Below are positions 1 through 7,186 of a DNA stretch of 27,071 bases, one piece after another. The notes under the pieces are model-generated. The model did no database searches. It was not told where the DNA came from and worked only from the letters and a program-made list of their open reading frames with translations. This DNA comes from a virus. The number at the start of each line of letters is the position of its first letter. The first letter of the stretch is position 1. The DNA lies in IMG/VR virus record IMGVR_UViG_3300045135_000870, positions 1-27,071 of that record; one strand, given 5' to 3'. The translations under genes were made by a program, and so were the position numbers.

Positions 1-2
1 CT

Positions 3-1229
3 GGCACTGATGTTATTAGCCAGGGATCAGTCCGTCGAGGCGCATTTGCTGCTTATCTCAACATTGATCATCCTGATATCGATGAATTTCTAGAGATTCG
101 TGAACCGGGTGCTACTATCCAGAACATCTCGATCGGTGTGACTATTACCGATGAGTGGATGGAAGCTATGATCACTGGTGATAAAGCAAAGCGTGAGGTA
201 TGGGCAAAGGTTCTTCGTAAGCGTAAGGAAACTGGTTACCCATATTTGTTCTTTACTGACACGGTGAATAATAACAAACCGAAGGTGCTGAAGGATCACA
301 ACTATCCAATCTATGCATCTAATCTCTGTTCTGAGATTGCACTGCCAAGCAGTAAAGACTGGACATTCGTTTGTAACCTATCATCTATGAACCTGGTTAC
401 TTGGGACGAATGGAAAGATACTGATGCAGTAGAAACCATGACTTACTTCTTGGATGCTGTCATGGAAGAGTACATTAAGAAGACCAAAGGCGTACGCTTT
501 ATGGAAACTGCGCACAACTTTGCTAAGACATGGCGTGCACTTGGTATCGGTCAACTTGGTTGGCACTCTCTGCTGCATTCCAAGATGATTCCGTTTGAAT
601 CGTTTGATGCTCTGGAGCTGGCTGAAGAGATCAGTCAATTCATCGATGAACGTTCGCTTGCGGCATCGAAAGAGATGGCAGAGATCTATGGTGAACCAGA
701 AGGAATGAAAGGCTATGGAGAACGTAACCTTACTCGTTGTGCTATTGCTCCTACTACTTCCAGTAGTTTTATTCTGGGGCAAGTAAGTCCGTCGATTGAA
801 CCGCTTGCATCTAACTATTTTGTTAAGGATCTGGCGAAAGGTGTCTTTACATATAAGAATCCATGGCTGGTAGAAGTATTAGAAAAGCATGGTAAGAACG
901 ATGACGAAACTTGGGATAACATCCTGATGCGCAAAGGTTCGGTACAGCATCTGGATTTCCTTACAGAGAACGAAAAGAATGTATTTAAAACATTCTCTGA
1001 AATCTCTCCGCTGAACGTTGTACAACAGGCAGCAGCTCGACAGGCATATATAGACCAGAGCCAGAGCTTAAACCTGATGATTCCACATGAAGCTCCGGTA
1101 AAAGATATTAACGCATTAATTATCGAAGGATGGAGACTCGGCGTGAAAACATTCTACTACCAACGTTCATCGAACCCCGCACAAGAACTCGTACGTGATA
1201 TCATGACTTGCGTATCCTGTGAGGCGTAA
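3..1229 (+). CDS. nrdA: Ribonucleoside-diphosphate reductase large (alpha) subunit, class I, 5'-truncated
   Basis: This is the C-terminal part of the RNR alpha subunit, which reduces ribonucleotides to deoxyribonucleotides for phage DNA synthesis. The reading frame is open from base 3, so the gene starts upstream of the window. The motif SNLCSEIALP carries the active-site Asn-x-Cys-x-Glu (E. coli N437/C439/E441, thiyl radical cysteine). VCNLSSMNL carries the partner redox cysteine, FYYQRS the stacked tyrosine pair of the radical path typical of class I enzymes, and the C-terminus CVSCEA the swinging cysteine pair that is re-reduced by thioredoxin or glutaredoxin. The ATP-cone and the first active-site cysteine would lie upstream. 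The stop codon directly abuts a GTG-started small gene. Phage alpha subunits normally pair with an NrdB, which is not in this window. Confidence 0.97.
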   Translation, partial: GTDVISQGSVRRGAFAAYLNIDHPDIDEFLEIREPGATIQNISIGVTITDEWMEAMITGDKAKREVWAKVLRKRKETGYPYLFFTDTVNNNKPKVLKDHNYPIYASNLCSEIALPSSKDWTFVCNLSSMNLVTWDEWKDTDAVETMTYFLDAVMEEYIKKTKGVRFMETAHNFAKTWRALGIGQLGWHSLLHSKMIPFESFDALELAEEISQFIDERSLAASKEMAEIYGEPEGMKGYGERNLTRCAIAPTTSSSFILGQVSPSIEPLASNYFVKDLAKGVFTYKNPWLVEVLEKHGKNDDETWDNILMRKGSVQHLDFLTENEKNVFKTFSEISPLNVVQQAAARQAYIDQSQSLNLMIPHEAPVKDINALIIEGWRLGVKTFYYQRSSNPAQELVRDIMTCVSCEA

Positions 1230-1388
1230 GTGAGATTAGCAGAGTACTTAATAGAGTGCGATCACTGTGGCGTGGAAACCCGCGTCACAGTGATTAATAA
1301 TACAAGAGAAGAACCTTATCACTGTCCAATGTGCGGATATGAATCATATTCCTCATTCTTAGATGCTGAGGAAGATAGCGATGCTTGA
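1230..1388 (+). CDS. Small zinc-ribbon protein (52 aa)
   Basis: A 52-residue reading frame starts with GTG immediately after the nrdA stop and ends 8 nt inside the next gene. Two CxxC knuckles, CDHC near residues 10-13 and CPMC near residues 32-35, give a compact zinc ribbon, followed by an acidic tail (LDAEEDSDA). It fills the whole gap between nrdA and the oxygenase gene, which supports it being real despite its size and GTG start. Small zinc ribbons next to nucleotide-metabolism genes are common in T4-like phages, but no specific function can be assigned. It could act as a DNA- or protein-binding adaptor; that is inference only. Confidence 0.7.
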   Translation: MRLAEYLIECDHCGVETRVTVINNTREEPYHCPMCGYESYSSFLDAEEDSDA

Positions 1389-1986
1389 TCCTAACTTTAC
1401 ACATATAAAATTTAATAATTTTGCCGAGCATTACATCCAGCAAATTCGTGAGATATCAGACGATTATCTTCCCGAAGGGTTTCTCGGTGTTGATACTGAA
1501 GAGGTTGACGAAGAACTAGTCCTTATGATACAAAAGGACAAGATTGGCAAGTATAGTATTAACATCGAAGGCATTCACTTCGGAGTAAATGTTTACATCT
1601 CCCCTCCTGCTAAAAAAATGTTCGATGTTCATATCGACCGAGATCGAAAGATTGGATTTAACTTTCCCATCCAAGTAGATCCGGAAAAAGGTTATCTTTT
1701 GGTAATGAAAGATGACAATTATGATGCACTTGGGGAATATATCTCTGAGACCAGTAATATTAAATGGGGTGATAAATTTCTTTCTAAGGATCTTCCCGGA
1801 CATAAGAAATGGATAAACGCGAAAGAATCCGATTTCCGGAAAATAAAATTTGATAAGCCTATTCTATTGAACACGCAACGTCCACATTCTTACGTTAATT
1901 ACAGTAATCAATTTAGAATTATAGCTTCTCTTAATACCAATAAAGAGCCTGATGAAGTCTATCAAGCATTAAGTCAGTTTGTATAG
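1381..1986 (+). CDS. 2OG-Fe(II) oxygenase-like protein (paralogue A)
   Basis: This 201-residue protein has the signature of the 2-oxoglutarate/Fe(II)-dependent oxygenase double-stranded beta-helix: HID at residues 84-86 (proximal His and Asp), His169 in RPHSYVN (distal His) and Arg179 in FRIIASL (2OG binding). ATG 1381 is chosen rather than the in-frame ATG at 1363. The next gene is a paralogue that begins at the same point (both have IKFNNF near residue 10), and GAGGAAG lies just upstream of 1381. The start overlaps the zinc-ribbon gene by 8 nt. Phage members of this fold are often annotated as prolyl- or aspartyl-hydroxylase-like, but the substrate cannot be read here. All metal and cosubstrate residues are present, so activity is plausible. 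Confidence 0.8.
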   Translation: MLDPNFTHIKFNNFAEHYIQQIREISDDYLPEGFLGVDTEEVDEELVLMIQKDKIGKYSINIEGIHFGVNVYISPPAKKMFDVHIDRDRKIGFNFPIQVDPEKGYLLVMKDDNYDALGEYISETSNIKWGDKFLSKDLPGHKKWINAKESDFRKIKFDKPILLNTQRPHSYVNYSNQFRIIASLNTNKEPDEVYQALSQFV

Positions 1987-1997
1987 GAGACTGAACT

Positions 1998-2678
1998 GTG
2001 ATTGACACGAATTACAACTATATAAAATTTAATAATTTTCCCGAGGAATATGTTCAACGCTTAAGAGCACTTGCTGAAGAAGTACTCGATGAAGGTATTT
2101 TAGGCGACAATCCGACTTATAAAGATCCCAGTGAGAATCTCCGTTTTATTAGTAGAAATTACAGTCATGTGCCGTTCGAAATTAACGGCATTAATTTTTT
2201 CTTGAACTTTTTAATTACTTTACCTAATGCAGGAATGTGGTATACCCACGTCGATCTAGGACGAACATTTGCTCTAAACGTACCTCTTCAGGTTAACCTT
2301 GAAAAAGGCTATGTGTTAGTTTATGGTGGGGATGATCACGACGACAAGACATATCCAAAGCTAGGAAAAATTCTAGATGATGTTAGTGAGGTTACTCCGG
2401 AAATTGAAGAGATCTCTAAAGATCGATATGCGGAGAAGTATGGTATTAAGACTGACGAAGATTTTGCGGAATATGTAAAATCCGGAAAGATTATGAAGAT
2501 ATGGATCAATGCAAAAGAATCTGATTTTGAAAAGATCTACCTAGATAAGCCTATGGTATTAAATGCTAAGATCCCTCATAGTTGGGTAAACCATGATGAT
2601 AAGTTTAGAGTCGTAGCTTCCCTTACAGCTTACGATGATCCGGATAAGATCTGGGAAGCATTAACTCCATTCCTATAA
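1998..2678 (+). CDS. 2OG-Fe(II) oxygenase-like protein (paralogue B)
   Basis: This 226-residue protein is a tandem duplicate of the preceding gene. The shared start IKFNNF, HVD at residues 84-86, His194 in IPHSWVN and Arg204 in FRVVASL keep the Fe(II)/2OG ligand set. It carries about 25 extra residues (roughly 115-165, rich in D, E and K) between the two halves of the beta-helix. That segment is where substrate specificity often varies in this superfamily. The start is GTG at 1998, with AGGAGA ending 7 nt upstream. The two paralogues have diverged well beyond a recent duplication, so each probably has its own substrate. The substrate is unknown. Confidence 0.8.
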   Translation: MIDTNYNYIKFNNFPEEYVQRLRALAEEVLDEGILGDNPTYKDPSENLRFISRNYSHVPFEINGINFFLNFLITLPNAGMWYTHVDLGRTFALNVPLQVNLEKGYVLVYGGDDHDDKTYPKLGKILDDVSEVTPEIEEISKDRYAEKYGIKTDEDFAEYVKSGKIMKIWINAKESDFEKIYLDKPMVLNAKIPHSWVNHDDKFRVVASLTAYDDPDKIWEALTPFL

Positions 2679-2697
2679 CGTCTCATATATAAGACGT
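2678..2697. repeat. Inverted repeat ACGTCT-N8-AGACGT
   Basis: A perfect 6-bp inverted repeat with an 8-bp AT-rich centre sits at the end of the oxygenase gene and 40 bp before the HTH gene. There is no T-run after it, so it is a weak candidate for a terminator. Its place between a gene end and a late-type promoter before a DNA-binding protein makes an operator for that protein possible, though this is only inference. Confidence 0.35.
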
Positions 2698-2703
2698 AAG
2701 TAT

Positions 2704-2711
2704 TATAAATA
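2704..2711 (+). promoter_or_regulatory. T4-type late promoter core TATAAATA
   Basis: The exact octamer TATAAATA, the core of T4 late promoters recognised by the gp55 sigma factor, lies 26 bp before the HTH gene start. It is the only exact copy I found on the + strand of this window. No -35 element is visible, as expected for this class. Related imperfect strings occur near 5092 and 24541 but are not called. Confidence 0.5.
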
Positions 2712-2737
2712 AGAAGGAAACGAAAGGAGTACTTCTT

Positions 2738-3091
2738 ATGAATATAGAACAATTTATCCCGTCCGATGAGGACCTTGCTGAATATTCTTCTTACGAAGCT
2801 AAGTCAGATTTAATACCACCAGATCAAAAATCTATTGAAGATTATGCTGCTTCAATAGGTAAGTTAATAGTAAAAACCAGAAAAAGAAAAAACATAGCAC
2901 AAGAAGAATTAGCCTTAGCTTGTGGGGTTTCTAGATCTACCATGGGTCGTCTCGAAACGAATCCCTCTAAAGTATCATTCGATTTAATAATAAAAGTCTG
3001 TATTATCTTAGAAATAAATCTTTTTAAAGCAGCTAGATATAATGACATTATAGATAGTTTGAAAGATTTAATAGAAGATCATGACGAATAA
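2738..3091 (+). CDS. XRE/Cro-family helix-turn-helix regulator
   Basis: This 117-residue protein has an acidic N-terminal extension (residues 1-37) and a Cro/C1-type HTH domain at about residues 38-95. The recognition region reads QEELALACGVSRSTMGRLE, which fits the XRE pattern of helix 2, turn and helix 3. AAAGGAG 8 nt before the ATG is a strong ribosome-binding site. It is preceded by a late-type promoter core and an inverted repeat that could be its operator. Its last 11 nt overlap the endonuclease gene, so the two are probably co-translated. It likely regulates phage or host transcription. It could also be the antitoxin of a pair, but no toxin-like partner is adjacent. Confidence 0.75.
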   Translation: MNIEQFIPSDEDLAEYSSYEAKSDLIPPDQKSIEDYAASIGKLIVKTRKRKNIAQEELALACGVSRSTMGRLETNPSKVSFDLIIKVCIILEINLFKAARYNDIIDSLKDLIEDHDE

Positions 3092-3527
3092 TATGTGGTA
3101 CTATAAAAATGAGGCTTACGAGCCAACTGAAGAAGAACTGAAAGAGTGGGTAGGGTTTGTCTATGTCATTACGGATAAATCCAACGACAAGATGTATGTT
3201 GGGAAAAAGACATTCTGGTCAAAGAAAACCTTACCCCCACTCAAAGGTAAAACCAGAAAGCGAAGAAAGATTGTCGAGTCAGATTGGCGATCCTACTATG
3301 GATCCAGCGATCTCGTCAAACAACTGCTCCTCGAACACGGAGAGCAGAACTTTCATCGTGAGATATTATATTTCGGCAAATCGAAAGGTGAGCTTGGTTA
3401 CCTCGAAGCCAAAGAACAGTTCGATAGAAATGTATTGCTAGACGACCGTTATTATAACGGTATTATCAACTGTCGCATCCACAGAAATCATGTAAGGGGT
3501 TTACGAGGCTCCGAACATGATGTATAA
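3081..3527 (+). CDS. GIY-YIG family endonuclease (Seg-like)
   Basis: This 148-residue protein belongs to the GIY-YIG nuclease group widespread in T4-like phages. VGFVYVITD (residues 24-32) and MYVGKKTF are the two halves of the GIY-YIG signature. A basic segment follows, then SDWRSYYGSSD with the conserved Arg, and LEAKEQF with the metal-binding Glu. The start at 3081 overlaps the HTH gene. A later ATG at 3093 (MWYYKNEAY) matches the usual N-terminus of this group and is an equally good start. Such proteins act as free-standing homing endonucleases or DNA-repair nucleases. No intron is visible around it, so a free-standing enzyme is likely. Its 3' end contains the promoter for the RNase H gene. 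Confidence 0.8.
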   Translation: MTNNMWYYKNEAYEPTEEELKEWVGFVYVITDKSNDKMYVGKKTFWSKKTLPPLKGKTRKRRKIVESDWRSYYGSSDLVKQLLLEHGEQNFHREILYFGKSKGELGYLEAKEQFDRNVLLDDRYYNGIINCRIHRNHVRGLRGSEHDV

Positions 3528-3528
3528 T
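3496..3528 (+). promoter_or_regulatory. Early-type sigma70-like promoter (GGGG-TTTACG-17-TATAAT)
   Basis: GGGG followed by TTTACG (3500-3505), a 17-bp spacer and a perfect TATAAT (3523-3528) lie inside the end of the endonuclease gene, 25 bp before the RNase H ATG. It matches the promoter family seen six more times in this window and resembles T4 early promoters (GTTTAC/TATAAT). Confidence 0.7.
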
Positions 3529-3553
3529 AGTGGAGAATTAACAGGAGTATACT

Positions 3554-4405
3554 ATGATTTTACTTGACTTCAGCGGCATTGCCATTGCACCTATCGTAAT
3601 GGGTCAGGCCAAATATGATGACGAGAACCTTATCCGTCACATGATTCTAAACTCAATCCGTATGTACAAGCAGAAGTTCAAGGACTACGGTGACATGGTT
3701 ATCGTTGCTGATGGCGGTGGTAACTGGCGTAAAGACGTCTATCCTGAATATAAGGGTAAACGTAAGCAGAACCGTGATGAATCCAAGATCGACTGGGATA
3801 AGGCATTCCAGAATATCAACATGGTGCTTGAAGAGATCAAAGTAAATATGCCCTGGAAGGTTATTCACCAGTGGGGATGCGAGGCAGACGATACTATTGC
3901 AGAACTTGTTAAGTGGACACAGGAGTTTGGTAACTATGAAAAGGTTATGATCGTGTCTGCTGACCATGACTTTATCCAGCTGCAGAAATATGACAACGTG
4001 CAGCAGTTCTCTCCGAACACTAAGAAGTTCGTTAAAGATCCTAATCCGCGTCTGTACCAGCTGGAACATATCCTAAAAGGTTGTTCTGGTGATGGTGTAC
4101 CGAATGTGCTATCTGACGATGATACGTTCCTTGTAGAAGGTAAGCGTCAGAATGTTCTTTCGAAGAAAAAGAAAGAAGCATTACTCGAAGATCCACATGC
4201 ACTTGGTGAACAAGTGTACCGTAACTATCTCCGTAACAAAAAGATGATTGTTCTTACAGAAGAGTCAGAATGTCCTGATTCTGTAAAGCAAGAAATCATA
4301 AATAAATTTGAATCATATGAGACGCCTGCTCGTAACAAGGTGTTACCTTATCTTATCTCGAAGCAGTGTCGTTTGCTAGTTGAAGTAGTAGAGGAATTCT
4401 TTTAA
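3554..4405 (+). CDS. rnh: RNase H / 5'-3' exonuclease (T4 Rnh-like)
   Basis: This 283-residue protein aligns along its length with T4 RNase H, a FEN/PIN-fold 5' nuclease that removes RNA primers and adjacent DNA from lagging-strand fragments. Acidic metal ligands are visible: Asp5 in LLDFSG, Asp53 in VADGGGNW, GCEADDTIAEL (E110, D112, D113), SADHDF (D137, D139) and GCSGDGVPNV (D180). The arrangement LQKYDNVQQFSPNTKKFVK is shared with the T4 enzyme. An early-type promoter precedes it. The next gene follows after 1 nt. It would work with the phage replisome and a single-strand-binding protein encoded elsewhere. Confidence 0.93.
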   Translation: MILLDFSGIAIAPIVMGQAKYDDENLIRHMILNSIRMYKQKFKDYGDMVIVADGGGNWRKDVYPEYKGKRKQNRDESKIDWDKAFQNINMVLEEIKVNMPWKVIHQWGCEADDTIAELVKWTQEFGNYEKVMIVSADHDFIQLQKYDNVQQFSPNTKKFVKDPNPRLYQLEHILKGCSGDGVPNVLSDDDTFLVEGKRQNVLSKKKKEALLEDPHALGEQVYRNYLRNKKMIVLTEESECPDSVKQEIINKFESYETPARNKVLPYLISKQCRLLVEVVEEFF

Positions 4406-4406
4406 G

Positions 4407-4826
4407 ATGGCTAGAACATTAGACGTATTTGAGGTTTTTGAATTATTTGAAAAAGCAGGTACACGTAAAGATAAAATTGAAGTGTTGAAGAAGCACGAAT
4501 CTTGGGCGCTCAAAGATATCCTCAAAGGTGCATTAGATCCAAAAATTGAATGGCTGCTTCCGAAGGGTGAAGTTCCATATACGCCCTGTGAAGCTCACAA
4601 TGCACCATCATCACTTCTCAGAAAAAATAGAGATTTTCGTTATGTCGTGAAAGGCGGTACTGGAGGACAGATGCCGGCTATCAAACGTGAAAAGATCTTC
4701 CTTGGGATTGTAGAATCGATTCATCCCAAAGATGCTGAGCTGGTGTGCGCTATGATCAATAAGAAGCTGCCAGTGAAGGGTTTAACTGTAAAAATTGTAG
4801 AGGAGGCATTCCCTGGACTTTTATGA
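4407..4826 (+). CDS. Conserved phage protein (DUF6433-like)
   Basis: This 139-residue protein begins one nucleotide after rnh and is evidently co-transcribed with it. The pattern DVFELFEKAGTRKDKIEVL followed by WALKDILKGALDP and WLLPKG occurs in a family of T4-like phage proteins of unknown function that I recall as DUF6433. The family label is from memory. It has no catalytic motif, signal or membrane segment. It is mixed alpha/beta in character, with a helical N-terminal third. Its steady position beside replication genes suggests a replication or nuclease accessory role, which is inference. Confidence 0.65.
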   Translation: MARTLDVFEVFELFEKAGTRKDKIEVLKKHESWALKDILKGALDPKIEWLLPKGEVPYTPCEAHNAPSSLLRKNRDFRYVVKGGTGGQMPAIKREKIFLGIVESIHPKDAELVCAMINKKLPVKGLTVKIVEEAFPGLL

Positions 4827-4866
4827 CAATCAGTAATACTACTCATAATCAACAACAATAACAATC

Positions 4867-4897
4867 AGGTGCACGCCTTCGGGTGACGCACCTTTTT
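4867..4897 (+). terminator. Rho-independent terminator with UUCG tetraloop
   Basis: AGGTGC (4867-4872) pairs with GCACCT (4888-4893), an inner CGCC/GGTG helix closes a TTCG tetraloop, and TTTTT follows. It ends the rnh transcription unit. The 4827-4866 stretch before it holds no credible gene. Confidence 0.8.
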
Positions 4898-4915
4898 CTT
4901 TGGGAGAAAAGTAAT

Positions 4916-5095
4916 ATGGTTTCAGCAACTATCGAGCGCTTAAAAAAAGATTCCAGACAACTAGGTTGGTACGCAGATCGATATAGAAAACAAGGCAAAA
5001 CAGATCGACTTCGAAAGGTTCTTACCAAAAAGGCCTACCTAGATGATCACATCGCTGAAATCGAAGAAACACTAACATTAGAAAAGGCAGCATAA
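4916..5095 (+). CDS. Small helical basic protein (59 aa)
   Basis: A 59-residue, charged, helix-rich protein with no recognised family. The reading frame opens at 4883 inside the preceding terminator, but ATG 4916 has GGGAGA 8-13 nt upstream and gives a sensible start (MVSATIERLKKD). Two amphipathic segments, residues 3-28 and 32-57, could form a helical hairpin. The gene is boxed in by terminators on both sides with no clear promoter of its own. It is therefore expressed either by read-through of the first hairpin or from an unrecognised promoter. Confidence 0.65.
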   Translation: MVSATIERLKKDSRQLGWYADRYRKQGKTDRLRKVLTKKAYLDDHIAEIEETLTLEKAA

Positions 5096-5101
5096 ATATG
5101 G

Positions 5102-5129
5102 AGGTGGGAATGGAAGTTCCCACCTTTTT
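5102..5129 (+). terminator. Rho-independent terminator, 9-bp stem
   Basis: AGGTGGGAA (5102-5110) and TTCCCACCT (5117-5125) form a perfect 9-bp stem with a 6-nt loop, followed by a T-run to 5129. It separates the 59-residue protein gene from the radical SAM gene. Confidence 0.9.
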
Positions 5130-5147
5130 ACATTAGAGGAATATAGA

Positions 5148-6557
5148 ATGAAAGTAGCTTTAATCTCACCACCTAGTCATGACCCAAATGTGCCTGCACC
5201 TGGTATTGCGTATATCAAGGGGGTTTTGAATAAGGAAGGTATAGAATCAAGATGCTTTGATTTAAATCATGAGTTTATTAGAAAGTTTGGGGAAGGTTGC
5301 ACTATGTGGTGCGAACACCGGACAACTGTTATTCAACCTAAACCGGAATATGAACAATTCTTCTTTGACTATTGTGAGAAGCTTAAAGGATACGACTGGA
5401 TTGGCGTATCCCTATTCTCATTCAACTCCCAAATCCCAGCGGAACTATTACTTCGCTGCATAAAAGACTATGGACTAGAAAGTAAGATTGTTTTGGGTGG
5501 ATCTGGTATCTCAAGAGGTCCCGAGAGCTTACACAGAGGACCAGAGAATCTTGACAATAGCACTGATTGGGCTGATCGAATGGTAGCTGAAGGATTGGCA
5601 GATCATTATATCATGGGTGAAGGTGATAGAGCATTACCCGCACTACTAAGGGGGAAACCATATCAGTTTGCACAGATGGCAGACCTATCCGGGTTACCAT
5701 ATCCGGATTATACAGACTTTGATCTAAGCAATTACGAAGGAAATAAGGTTACTATTACTAGCTCCAGAGGATGCGTTAGAAAGTGCACATTCTGTAGTGT
5801 TGGTAATATCTGGGGCAAATATAAGTTTAGACCTGGTGAAGAAGTTGCTGCTGAAATGGCTTATCAGTATGAGAAGCATGGTGTAGATCTGTTTTATTTC
5901 AGTGACAGCTTAGTAAATGGATCACTCAAGGAATTTAGAAAATTCTGTAGGATTATGACCGAAAATGATCTACCCGTACAATGGATGGGTCAATTCATCT
6001 TCCGTAGTGGTATGACTGAAGAGGATTGGGATTACGTAAAAGGTAGTGGGTGTAAGTCAATATGGGTTGGTATCGAATCCGGATCGGAGAAGGTACGCTG
6101 GCATATGAAAAAGAAATTTGACAACCGTGCACTCTATAGCAGCATTAAAGCTGCCGGTGAACGCGGAATCCATATGATATACCAGACTATTGTAGGATAT
6201 CCGACAGAGACTGAGGAGGACTTCCAAGAAACTCTTAAGATGATTTATAAGTCAGAACCATATGCAAACAACATCATCTTGAGATGTCATATCGCCCTCC
6301 TTATTCCTGGTACACCTCTGTTTGCGAATACAGATTGGCATGGTGAACACGTATCAACCTGGGAGATTACCCTCGAGAATGGCGAGGAGATCGATCTAAG
6401 AACTAGAATCGAAAGATGGACACGAATGATCAAAGCAGCTAAGGAAGTCGGCATGGGTATGGATCCGTATTTCGAGACTGTTAGAAGAGATCACATCGGG
6501 AAACTGAAAGAGATTGGTGGTTGCGAAGATTTAATTGAAGTTGTGAAAAATATCTAA
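5148..6557 (+). CDS. B12-binding-domain radical SAM protein
   Basis: This 469-residue protein has a Rossmann-like N-terminal domain of the B12-binding type (KVALISPPS, then VLGGSGIS and IMGEGDRALPALL) and a radical SAM TIM-barrel core. The [4Fe-4S] ligands are the CxxxCxxC of RGCVRKCTFC (C209, C213, C216), preceded by LPYPDY. Features such as WVGIESGSEKV and the C-terminal ELP/radical-SAM-like IVGYPTETEEDF follow. The classic cobalamin DxHxxG motif is not evident, so cobalamin binding is uncertain. Family members methylate or rearrange unactivated carbons in lipids, natural products or RNA. The substrate here is unknown. AGAGGAAT lies before the ATG, and a terminator sits just upstream, so the unit should have its own promoter, which I could not pick out. 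Confidence 0.88.
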   Translation: MKVALISPPSHDPNVPAPGIAYIKGVLNKEGIESRCFDLNHEFIRKFGEGCTMWCEHRTTVIQPKPEYEQFFFDYCEKLKGYDWIGVSLFSFNSQIPAELLLRCIKDYGLESKIVLGGSGISRGPESLHRGPENLDNSTDWADRMVAEGLADHYIMGEGDRALPALLRGKPYQFAQMADLSGLPYPDYTDFDLSNYEGNKVTITSSRGCVRKCTFCSVGNIWGKYKFRPGEEVAAEMAYQYEKHGVDLFYFSDSLVNGSLKEFRKFCRIMTENDLPVQWMGQFIFRSGMTEEDWDYVKGSGCKSIWVGIESGSEKVRWHMKKKFDNRALYSSIKAAGERGIHMIYQTIVGYPTETEEDFQETLKMIYKSEPYANNIILRCHIALLIPGTPLFANTDWHGEHVSTWEITLENGEEIDLRTRIERWTRMIKAAKEVGMGMDPYFETVRRDHIGKLKEIGGCEDLIEVVKNI

Positions 6558-6561
6558 AAAA

Positions 6562-6595
6562 GGGGATATACATACCTAATGTCCTTCGGTATAAT
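6562..6595 (+). promoter_or_regulatory. Early-type promoter (GGGG-a-TATACA-17-TATAAT)
   Basis: GGGG, TATACA (6567-6572), a 17-bp spacer and TATAAT (6590-6595), preceded by A-tracts at 6546-6561. It differs from the main family only in the -35 hexamer (TATACA for TTTACA). It would drive the gene starting at 6629. Confidence 0.6.
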
Positions 6596-6628
6596 ATTAT
6601 TGTCATTACTAGGACGGGATAATATACC

Positions 6629-7186
6629 ATGAACCTCTTCATACTTGATAAAGATCCAGTTAAAGCAGCACAGCTCCAGTGCGATAAACATATCGTAAAG
6701 ATGGTGCTAGAGTCTGCACAGATGCTATCAACTGCACATCGTGTGCTTGATGGTAAGCTTACTAAGATTCCTTCTAAGTCTGGTAAGACTATGGTCAAGC
6801 ATTGGGAATTAGATCATCATGATGATGTTATCTATAAGGCAGTACACGTTGGCCATCCGTGCACCGTCTGGACTATGGAATCCAACAACAACTACAATTG
6901 GCACTACGTACACTTTGTAGCTCTGCATGACGAGTTTATGTATCGTTATGGTAAGACGCACAAATCGTTCGATGATCTTGGCGAGATCCTTAAGTCACCT
7001 CCACGCAATATTCCTGTTGGTCCGCTTACACCGTTTAAGCTTGCAATGGGTGCTGCACCAGAGTGCATCAATCCTAACGATCCAGTTGGTTCCTATCGTG
7101 CATTCTATCAGACCAAACAAGATCGCTTCTCTATGGATTGGACCAAGCGTGATATCCCAGAGTGGTTCGAGAAAAAGTGTGCGTAA
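6629..7186 (+). CDS. Conserved T4-like marine phage protein, unknown function
   Basis: This 185-residue protein starts MNLFILDKDPVKAAQLQCDK and continues with HIVKMVLESAQMLSTAHR. I recognise this pattern as recurrent in T4-like marine phages, but its function is not known to me. His-rich and aromatic patches (HWELDHHDD, VHVGHPCTVW, WHYVHFVALHDEF) and two Cys could form a metal site, though no named catalytic motif fits. There is no signal peptide or membrane segment. It is led by an early-type promoter and overlaps the next gene by 8 nt. The overlap makes co-translation with the sulfotransferase-like protein likely. Confidence 0.75.
   Translation: MNLFILDKDPVKAAQLQCDKHIVKMVLESAQMLSTAHRVLDGKLTKIPSKSGKTMVKHWELDHHDDVIYKAVHVGHPCTVWTMESNNNYNWHYVHFVALHDEFMYRYGKTHKSFDDLGEILKSPPRNIPVGPLTPFKLAMGAAPECINPNDPVGSYRAFYQTKQDRFSMDWTKRDIPEWFEKKCA

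Noticed and set aside
4823-4861. 12-codon ATG frame before the UUCG terminator (possible leader peptide)
   Set aside because: It has no clear ribosome-binding site and no run of a regulatory amino acid, so attenuation is unsupported.
6927-7178. N-terminal extension of the sulfotransferase-like frame
   Set aside because: It overlaps the well-supported upstream gene out of frame, and the sulfotransferase motif begins right after GTG 7179.
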